The translations under genes were made by a program, and so were the position numbers. A stretch of DNA of 8,644 nucleotides from NCBI GenBank assembly GCA_034003585.1, contig JAVEYH010000137.1, positions 1 to 8,644 on the forward strand. The letters are read 5' to 3'. Below the pieces are notes generated by a model. That model was not told where the DNA came from. It saw nothing but the letters and a program-made list of their open reading frames with translations, and did no database searches. This document shows, piece by piece, positions 1-5,968 of this stretch (its first letter is position 1; every line of letters begins with the position of its first letter). The DNA comes from JAPXSY01 sp034003585 (GTDB taxonomy: Bacteria; Verrucomicrobiota; Kiritimatiellia; RFP12; UBA1067).

Positions 1-894
1 CGGCACATCCGCGGCCCTGACCCGTTCCGTCAACCGCTCCAGAAAAACACGCAGGGCCAGCGAGAGAATGTGATCCCGGTTTGTGTTGTACCCGAACCGT
101 ACCGGAAGGTTCCGGTCCAATTCACGGCAACGAATCTCCCTTCGGCTCTCCGGCGACCACGCCACCAGATATTCCGGCACCACAGCCACGCCCATGCCGG
201 ATCTCACATACGCCAGGACCGTTTCCGTGAAACGGCTCTTCACCACCGTGCGCAGGGAGGCGAGCGGATACCCGGAGAGGAAACGTTGCCAGAGGATGTT
301 ATCCTCCGGATACGCCACGAACGGCAATCCCGCCAGTTCCGCTGCCGACACCCGTTTCGCGGTTGCGCGTCCCCGCATGGCGCTCGCCTGGATAAAGATC
401 AGGCGGCTCTCGATCAGCGGAGTGAAAATCAGTGCGGCGTCGCCGGTCATCTCCAGGCCGATGGCCACATCGATCTCCCGGTCCAACAGTTTGTGGTGCG
501 CCTCGCGCCAGTCCATCTCCTCCACCGCCACATGCACATCCGGATAGTCGGTCAGCATGCGTTTGAGAACCTCCGGCAGGATCTGGCGGGCGGAAGAGGC
601 CGAACACCCGACCGTGATCCTGCCGCAGACCCGGCGGGTGCGGGTATGGAACAGATCGCGCACCGCACCGGCCCGCGAAAGCAGATCGCGCGCGTTCCGC
701 TGCAGCAACACGCCCTCTTCCGTCAGCATCAGCCGGTTTTTGCTGCGCACGAAAAGCGGGCATCCCAACTCTTTTTCCAGCAGTCGCACTTGCTTGGAAA
801 CGGCCGGCTGCGTCACATGGGCCGCGCGCGCGCCGGCCGAGACGTTGACATGTTCCGCCGCATGCAGGAAATACTCAAGTTGAATGAGCGTCAT
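1..894 (-). CDS. LysR-family transcriptional regulator (C-terminus cut by window edge)
   Basis: This is a DNA-binding regulator of the LysR type. The reading frame starts at ATG 894-892 (MTLIQLEYFLHAAEHVNVS) and stays open for 298 codons to the left edge, so probably only a few residues are missing, since the family is usually about 300 residues. Residues 4-60 form the winged helix-turn-helix, with the typical block AAHVTQPAVSKQVRLLEKEL followed by LFVRSKN and LTEEG. From about residue 90 it continues as the periplasmic-binding-protein-like effector domain (GRITVGCSAS, then the DVAIGLEM strand and the GMGVAVVPEYL motif). The ribosome binding site is weak: GAAGG about 12 bases before the ATG, inside a 9-bp direct repeat. 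The gene lies downstream of, and on the same strand as, the glycosidase genes rather than divergent from its target as is common for LysR genes. Its ligand and targets are unknown; control of the neighbouring hydrolases is possible but not shown. Confidence 0.95.
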   Translation of the reverse strand, partial: MTLIQLEYFLHAAEHVNVSAGARAAHVTQPAVSKQVRLLEKELGCPLFVRSKNRLMLTEEGVLLQRNARDLLSRAGAVRDLFHTRTRRVCGRITVGCSASSARQILPEVLKRMLTDYPDVHVAVEEMDWREAHHKLLDREIDVAIGLEMTGDAALIFTPLIESRLIFIQASAMRGRATAKRVSAAELAGLPFVAYPEDNILWQRFLSGYPLASLRTVVKSRFTETVLAYVRSGMGVAVVPEYLVAWSPESRREIRCRELDRNLPVRFGYNTNRDHILSLALRVFLERLTERVRAADVP

Positions 895-902
895 GCGTCA
901 CC

Positions 903-927
903 GACACCTTCTGAACCGGACACCTTC
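903..927. repeat. 9-bp direct repeat upstream of the LysR gene
   Basis: The 9-mer GACACCTTC occurs at 903-911 and again at 919-927, a period of 16 bases. On the coding strand it reads GAAGGTGTC twice just before the LysR start codon. The proximal copy contains the only SD-like sequence (GAAGG) for that gene. It could be a binding site for autoregulation, or simply a chance duplication. Confidence 0.4.
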
Positions 928-971
928 CGCCTACGGCGCTTTTGTCTCATATGCCGCGTTTCGAGTCAAGC

Positions 972-993
972 GGCGGTCCTGGCACCGCCTTTT
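972..993 (+). terminator. Hairpin followed by TTTT, terminator-like only in the plus direction
   Basis: GGCGGT (972-977) and ACCGCC (984-989) form a perfect 6-bp stem around a 6-base loop and are followed by TTTT (990-993). The T-run is on the plus strand, while all supported genes run on the minus strand, where the stem is preceded by AAAA and not followed by T. It may stop antisense transcription, act as an mRNA hairpin in the minus transcript, or be without function. Confidence 0.25.
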
Positions 994-1069
994 CAGAAAG
1001 AACGTTACCCGCGCACCCAGACCCGCCTTGCCGCTATCGGCGGAACCTACGGTACGGGTCGCCACGCCG

Positions 1070-4054
1070 TCATTCGAACAACCCGATTTCCCGGATGGCG
1101 TAGCCGTATTTGGACACGCGGCGGATGAGGTCGAAACGGACGAATCGCGCCGTTGCCGGGGCGATCGTGACCGTGTCTTGCCGGTTCCAGCCGGCCCCGT
1201 TTGTTAGACTGTGCACCTCACGCCAGGCTTGTCCGTCAGGCGAAACCGATATTGCATACGCTTCAGCCGGGGCCTCCCAGTGCAGGCTGATCCGTGAGAC
1301 GGTGCGGCGCTGCCCGAGATCAACTGTCACCTGCTGAGGATCGCTGAACCGGCTGGACCAGAAGGTCTCCGGTTTGCCGTCCAAGGCGTCTTGGATCGGA
1401 TAGGTTTTGCCGTTGCCAGCCACAAACGTGCTGGAGACCGTAACGTGGCCGGCGGCCGCGAAATTCACGAACGGCCCGAACTTCGCCGCCAGAAGCTGTT
1501 CGCGCGGCACGCCGGACAGGCGCGGAGATTCGCGGAACCACTCCGACGTGAACCTGACGCGCAACACGCCGTTCGAGGCGGCCTCTGTGGAACCGTCGCC
1601 GTAGTGGACCGCTCCGGACAGCGCTGGGATCCGGAGTTCGCCTCCGTACGGCAACGGTTGCTCCAGCCACAGATAAGCCTGTTCCGCGCCGTCATCGCGG
1701 CGGAAGCTGCGGCCGGAGACAGGGCCAACGGCGAACAGCGTTTCGCGGACCGGCCGCCGGTCCCCTTTCAGCCCGATTACCCATTCTGTTTTTCCAGCCG
1801 GGACCTTTTCCATCACGGCCACGCCGTGAAGGTTCCCCGAGGAGCCGTCGGTCACCGGAATGAACCGCGCCCCTCGCGGACAGGATTTCACCTTCACGGT
1901 GTCGGCGTCGAACGGCAGCTTCCAGACCGCCACGGGCAACGCGCCGAGCGGGTCGGGCGTCTCAAGCGTGATCCGGATGTCGCGGTCAACCTGCTTCACT
2001 TCGACGCGGACTTTGCGCAGATCGACGGTTCGGGGAACGGTGTTGTCCGGGGTGAGCTCGTCGGGCGAGGGCTGCCCGTACTTCTTCCGGATCGGCTTCT
2101 GATCATCCCATTCGGGCTCATTCCAAGGCCGGGCGAAGTCCCAGAGAAACTTCGGCAGCGCCTCGCCCTCGACATGGAGCGAATGGAAAAGGTGGTTACT
2201 CAGTTCGATGTTGTCTGGCGCGCGGTGGGGCTTGTGCCCCGCCCGGAGTCCCGCGTAGACATCGGGCCAGTAGAACCAGTTTTCGGGCTGGCGTTGGAAA
2301 TGGCGTAGGTAGTATTCCCCGATATCCTCGCCGCGCACGAAAACGATGCGCCGCGTCTTGGCTTTCCGCGCGAGGTACCGGACGCCGAGACGGTTGGCGC
2401 CGTTCCAGTCGTCGCTTCTGACGAAGTTCTCCAGCCCGATCGAGACGAACATCGGCCCGTTCTGAAAACGGACTTCGTTCAGCCACAGGTCGACGGTCGT
2501 TTCGAAACGGTCGATATTGTGCGTCTCCGCCATGTCCTCCTTCGGACGCCGCCGCTGGTAATTGAGCTGTGGCTGGCCTTCCAGAAAGTTTATATAGTAG
2601 AGGCGGATCGAAGAGGTCGTGCCCTGCGTGAACGCGACGGTCGCTTGTCCGGGCGCGACCTTCCGGAAATCATCGGCGGCGGCAAAATAGGGGACCGTCG
2701 GCGCGCCGCAGTGGTTGATGAGCCAATGGTTGTCCGTTCCGCCGTCGCGCCAGTTCTGCCACTGCACGAGCGAGTCGATCATGATCCCCCCCGCCTCGCG
2801 CACCGCCTTCGGGACGGAATGTTTGTAGGTGTAGCTGCCGAACGTTTTCATCGGGCCGATGCCCAGCAGGTCCCAGAGGCGCGAAGTCTGTTTCACACCG
2901 CGGGCAAGGAGCGCGTCGTCAAAGCTGACGAGATTGAAATCGGGCGAGTGCGGAAACATCCAGTTCGCGTTGCAGAGCGGAAACGAGGAGTCGCCCCAGC
3001 GGTTGCGATGGTTCGCGAAGATCCGGAAGAGATCCAGCGTGGCATTCGGCGCCGCGACTCCGGGGCACCCCCACTCCGACCCGCCCCAGTAGTCCACCGG
3101 AAGACCCTGCTCGTGCGCCGCATCGGCGGCGGATGGTTTCCCTTGCCGGAGGTATCCGTCATTCGTCACGAGCAGGCGGCAGACCAGATAGCGCTCGTCG
3201 ATGACCGCGAACGTGCGGGAGAGTTCCTTTCCGCCGACGGTCCAGCAGAGCCGCCACATGCCGGTCCGATCCGGCTTGAGCCTGACGGACGCGCGGCTGC
3301 CGTCCGCCTCTTTCCGCCACTTCAGTTTCAGCGGGACGGTCTCGCCAGGGCTCTCACTGAGGAAATCCGGGGTCATCCGCGCGTTGCTGTCCGCAGGAAG
3401 ATCACCCTTGAGGGAGAACGCCAGCGTGACGCTCTCGCCCGTACGGATCAGGGCCGGAGACACCTTCACGTCAGCGGCAGCGCCCCAACGCCCTGCGGCA
3501 ATTTCCCCGGCGATGTGTTTCTCGAGCGCATCGAGCCCCTTGTCGGTACGGTCCAGCGCATGCGCGGCCCACCGCTGGGTTTCGGCGCGGCGTTCGTTCT
3601 CGGTCAGCGGCTTCCGCGCACCCGCGTGTTCCAGGCTGAAGCCGCGGATCCGCACCGTTTCGCCCCACTTCTGCTGAAAACCGGAGGCGGACATCGAGAA
3701 ATAACCGGCGGTGAGACGGACCTTGTAGACGCCGTTCGAGGTGAGGACGATCGATCCTCTGCCCGCCTCGGGACGGTCCCATTCGAAGGGCTTTCCCCAG
3801 ACGAGCGTGAGCTTCTGCTGCGGTTTGTCGAACAGGACGTCGATTTCCGCCGCGGCGCCTTCGAGGTTGTCCGGATGGACGGCGGTCCCGCAGAGCGTGA
3901 CCTCCGGCTCGCGCGGCATGAGCTGGAGCATGCCGTCGCGGACGGGCTGGAGCGAATTGCCGTGCCGCCACGCGGCGGACGGTGCGGCGAACGACGCTGT
4001 AAATAGTTCCGCCGCGGCTGCAAGCGGAAAAACCAACACTGCCAGTTTAACCAT
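1070..4054 (-). CDS. Large secreted protein with C-terminal F5/8 type C (CBM32-like) domain and unassigned core
   Basis: Function is unknown, but this is probably an exported carbohydrate-active protein of 994 residues. Residues 1-24 look like a signal peptide (MVKLAVLVFPLAAAAELFTA, with likely cleavage near SFA/APS). Residues about 30-145 look like a beta-rich domain, about 146-190 are helical and charged, and about 195-285 resemble an Ig-like module. Residues about 290-640 form an aromatic-rich core with many acidic and histidine residues (SFDDALLARG, IDSLVQW, TDNHW, VSIGLENF); I do not recognise its family. Residues about 862-994 match the F5/8 type C/discoidin pattern: ALDGKPETFWSS, VTVDLGQ, AYAISVSPDGQAW, ARFVRFDLIRR and GYAIREIGLFE. 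I prefer ATG 4054 because GGGGGG lies 4 bases upstream; the ATG at 4066, which adds 4 residues, has no ribosome binding site. It starts 28 bp after the GH9 gene, so co-transcription is likely. The core may be a new glycosidase or a deacetylase-like barrel, but this is a guess. Confidence 0.88.
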   Translation of the reverse strand: MVKLAVLVFPLAAAAELFTASFAAPSAAWRHGNSLQPVRDGMLQLMPREPEVTLCGTAVHPDNLEGAAAEIDVLFDKPQQKLTLVWGKPFEWDRPEAGRGSIVLTSNGVYKVRLTAGYFSMSASGFQQKWGETVRIRGFSLEHAGARKPLTENERRAETQRWAAHALDRTDKGLDALEKHIAGEIAAGRWGAAADVKVSPALIRTGESVTLAFSLKGDLPADSNARMTPDFLSESPGETVPLKLKWRKEADGSRASVRLKPDRTGMWRLCWTVGGKELSRTFAVIDERYLVCRLLVTNDGYLRQGKPSAADAAHEQGLPVDYWGGSEWGCPGVAAPNATLDLFRIFANHRNRWGDSSFPLCNANWMFPHSPDFNLVSFDDALLARGVKQTSRLWDLLGIGPMKTFGSYTYKHSVPKAVREAGGIMIDSLVQWQNWRDGGTDNHWLINHCGAPTVPYFAAADDFRKVAPGQATVAFTQGTTSSIRLYYINFLEGQPQLNYQRRRPKEDMAETHNIDRFETTVDLWLNEVRFQNGPMFVSIGLENFVRSDDWNGANRLGVRYLARKAKTRRIVFVRGEDIGEYYLRHFQRQPENWFYWPDVYAGLRAGHKPHRAPDNIELSNHLFHSLHVEGEALPKFLWDFARPWNEPEWDDQKPIRKKYGQPSPDELTPDNTVPRTVDLRKVRVEVKQVDRDIRITLETPDPLGALPVAVWKLPFDADTVKVKSCPRGARFIPVTDGSSGNLHGVAVMEKVPAGKTEWVIGLKGDRRPVRETLFAVGPVSGRSFRRDDGAEQAYLWLEQPLPYGGELRIPALSGAVHYGDGSTEAASNGVLRVRFTSEWFRESPRLSGVPREQLLAAKFGPFVNFAAAGHVTVSSTFVAGNGKTYPIQDALDGKPETFWSSRFSDPQQVTVDLGQRRTVSRISLHWEAPAEAYAISVSPDGQAWREVHSLTNGAGWNRQDTVTIAPATARFVRFDLIRRVSKYGYAIREIGLFE

Positions 4055-4058
4055 GAAT

Positions 4059-4064
4059 CCCCCC
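4059..4064 (-). promoter_or_regulatory. Ribosome binding site deciding the CBM32-protein start
   Basis: A GGGGGG run on the minus strand lies 4 bases before ATG 4054. It overlaps the codons just after the alternative ATG at 4066, which itself has only an A-rich leader without a purine SD. This supports the downstream start. Confidence 0.4.
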
Positions 4065-4082
4065 ATGTTTCGTGTTTCGTTC

Positions 4083-5873
4083 TTACCGGTTCCGGTTCAC
4101 TTCCGAGCGCGCCGTGACCGCCAGAATAAAGAAGGCGTTGTGCGGCTCCCAGGATTCCGCCGTGCTGTAATCCGGCAGAGTCTCCGGAGGAACGTCCAAG
4201 TCAAACCACGGCTCGTCGGGTCCCGGATGTCCGCCTGCGCGCGTGATGCCGTTCGCAACGGCGCCGGGCACCTTCCCGGTTTTCGGGTCCATGCCCCATG
4301 CGTGATGCCAGCGCGGCGGATTGAAGCTGCCCCGGCCTTCCATCATGCACAGGTTCAGCTTGTTCAAGCCCAGCACCCAGTCCATCTGGCGGTCCGCCAG
4401 ACGCCGGGCCGCGGGATCGTCCAGAAGCCGTGCCGCCTGATAGAGCGCCCATGCGTCCGACAGATACTGGCTGTTCTGACCCCACAGGTAGCAATTGCCC
4501 TTTCCGTCGTTTCTCTTGACGCGCGGGCAGAAGAAAACCCCTTTCGCGAAGGGCACAATCCCGAAAGGGCTGTCGGAGAGTCCGATGATGCCGTCCGTCC
4601 ACTTCCTCAGCATGGCTTTGGCGTTTGCCGCGGCCTCGGTTTTCGGGCTGTTCCGGCAGTACAAAACCAGCGCCGCGGCCGGCACCCCCTGCAAGACCAT
4701 CCGCGAGTACGCATCCGTCGGCCACAGCCCGTCGGAACCCTGTTCGGCCTGGAGGATGCCCAAGCAGCGCTTGGCCGATTCCACGAACCGCGCTTCTCCT
4801 GTCAAGCGCTCAAGCTCAACGGCGGCAAAAAGCAGATCCGCCGTCCGCCGGACCGTGCGGCCTTTCACATCCTGACCCAGATCCAGCGCATGCTGCCCCT
4901 CCCAACCGTTCCAGATCTCTTCCGTGTCCTCCTCCAGATGTTCCGACGCGCCGCGCCAGAGATCAATGGCCGCCTCACGGAAATCCTTGCGCCCGGTCTC
5001 ACGCGCCAGGGCGGCCAGCGCGGCGGCGGTCATTGCGGAGTACCCTTCCCCGCGCAGCGTGCGGTCATCGCCGGTGCCGATCACGTTGTCCGTGGTCAGG
5101 TCGGGAGAGGCGCGGTGTCCATAACCGAACCACACGTCCTGATAAACCTTACCTTTGCCCGGCTGCCACATCTTCAGTAAAAACTCACACCCCCACACGG
5201 CTTCCTCCATGACCCTCAGCCGGTCGGCGGCGGACAGCCCGGTGTTCCGGTTGCGCGCCGCCTCCGCGAGCGCGTAAACCGACCGGCAGGTGATCAGGGT
5301 GTACTTGTTCCAGTCACCGGCGTTATGCCAGCCGCCGGTCCTGTCCCGATGGACCCGGGCTCCGTCGTTCGTCAGCGCCGCGTCGTCCAGATGACACGGC
5401 GCGTGCCAGCCGGCCACCCGATCGCCGCACCGCTGGAGCCGGAACCAATTCACCGCCGGCATCATGGTCTCACGGAAGACCGCATCCTCCCCCACGGTGA
5501 AGGGAAACGAGCGGGAAACGCCGTGTTCCGTTGTCACCTCAACCGTATAGCGTCCCTGCCGCCGCACCCCGCTGAAGTCGCCGGTCCAGTAGCTTGCCCC
5601 CCACATCGAAGTGGCCGCGTGAGCCACGCCGGCAAGGACGGGGTTTTGACCGGCGTCCAGAACGCGGAACTCCACGCGCGTGAACCGCCGCTCCGCCGGC
5701 GCCTGGAAGACGAACGTCTTCGGCGCGTCCGAATCATAACCCACCTGATTGACCAGCACGTCGGCCTTCGTCACGGGAACCGCCTCATAGCGCCCGGCAG
5801 ACGCTCCTGAAACGGGCAACCCGAACAACGGCGCGGACAACAGGACCACGAGGCAAAGAAGCGTTTGGTTCAT
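4083..5873 (-). CDS. Secreted glycoside hydrolase family 9 enzyme with CelD-type N-terminal Ig-like domain
   Basis: GH9 enzymes are inverting beta-glucanases (endoglucanases, cellobiosidases, some glucosaminidases). I place the start at ATG 5873 (596 residues): it has AGGAAAGGGA 7 bases upstream and opens a clean signal peptide (MNQTLLCLVVLLSAPLFGLP, cleavage near ASA/GRY). The frame extends to an ATG at 5933, but that would put a highly charged 20-residue tail before the signal peptide. Residues about 35-125 are the CelD_N Ig-like domain (VLVNQVGYDSDAPKTF, then DFSGVRRQGRYTVEV). The (alpha/alpha)6 barrel follows: QRCG and CH (C149, C160, H161) match the metal-binding cysteines and histidine of CelD-like enzymes, and GGWHNAGDWNKY is the catalytic-base motif with D187. 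The proton donor is E573 in AESWEPHNAFF, which aligns with the family NEVxxxYNA motif. Oddly, the first Asp of the usual DAGD is Asn (N184). The gene lies between the GH120 and CBM32-protein genes. Cellulase activity should not be assumed. Confidence 0.93.
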   Translation of the reverse strand: MNQTLLCLVVLLSAPLFGLPVSGASAGRYEAVPVTKADVLVNQVGYDSDAPKTFVFQAPAERRFTRVEFRVLDAGQNPVLAGVAHAATSMWGASYWTGDFSGVRRQGRYTVEVTTEHGVSRSFPFTVGEDAVFRETMMPAVNWFRLQRCGDRVAGWHAPCHLDDAALTNDGARVHRDRTGGWHNAGDWNKYTLITCRSVYALAEAARNRNTGLSAADRLRVMEEAVWGCEFLLKMWQPGKGKVYQDVWFGYGHRASPDLTTDNVIGTGDDRTLRGEGYSAMTAAALAALARETGRKDFREAAIDLWRGASEHLEEDTEEIWNGWEGQHALDLGQDVKGRTVRRTADLLFAAVELERLTGEARFVESAKRCLGILQAEQGSDGLWPTDAYSRMVLQGVPAAALVLYCRNSPKTEAAANAKAMLRKWTDGIIGLSDSPFGIVPFAKGVFFCPRVKRNDGKGNCYLWGQNSQYLSDAWALYQAARLLDDPAARRLADRQMDWVLGLNKLNLCMMEGRGSFNPPRWHHAWGMDPKTGKVPGAVANGITRAGGHPGPDEPWFDLDVPPETLPDYSTAESWEPHNAFFILAVTARSEVNRNR

Positions 5874-5880
5874 GTCGGGT

Positions 5881-5890
5881 TCCCTTTCCT
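5881..5890 (-). promoter_or_regulatory. Ribosome binding site of the GH9 gene
   Basis: AGGAAAGGGA on the minus strand lies 7 bases before ATG 5873. It decides the start in favour of the signal-peptide methionine over the ATG at 5933. Confidence 0.6.
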
Positions 5891-5925
5891 TTCTTATCCG
5901 CCTCTTCGCAGGGTTCTTGCGCTCC

Positions 5926-5939
5926 CGGCCCACGGGCCG
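5926..5939. repeat. GC-rich inverted repeat between the GH120 and GH9 genes
   Basis: CGGCC (5926-5930) and GGCCG (5935-5939) pair around the four bases CACG. No T-run follows on the minus strand, so it does not look like a terminator. It could be a processing or stability hairpin in a shared transcript, within the 95-bp gap 5874-5968, which otherwise shows only the GH9 ribosome binding site. Confidence 0.3.
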
Positions 5940-5968
5940 CCTTTCTCGGCGAGGGCAGAACGGTCAAA

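Larger units (their letters stand above)
895..1069. other. Intergenic region between the CBM32-protein gene and the LysR gene
   Basis: This 175-bp gap on the shared strand holds the direct repeat at 903-927 and a GC-rich inverted repeat at 972-989. On the minus strand a TTGACT element (964-969) lies upstream of the LysR gene and could be part of a promoter, but I find no convincing -10 box at proper spacing. I see no clear intrinsic terminator for minus-strand transcription, so read-through from the hydrolase genes cannot be excluded. Confidence 0.4.

Noticed and set aside
70..1128. Plus-strand frame of 352 codons over the LysR gene
   Set aside because: It is antisense to a clear LysR coding sequence and has no signature of its own.
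2519..4006. Long plus-strand open frame of 495 codons, antisense to the CBM32-protein gene
   Set aside because: Its translation is rich in Arg, has no domain signature, and lies wholly inside a well-supported gene on the other strand. Such frames are expected in GC-rich DNA.
3741..5180. Plus-strand open frame of 479 codons spanning the GH9 and CBM32-protein genes
   Set aside because: It crosses the boundary of two real genes and has low-complexity Arg/Pro/Ser-rich content with no recognisable domain.
5874..5933. N-terminal extension of the GH9 frame from ATG 5933
   Set aside because: It would add a 20-residue highly charged tail before the signal peptide, while a strong ribosome binding site precedes ATG 5873.
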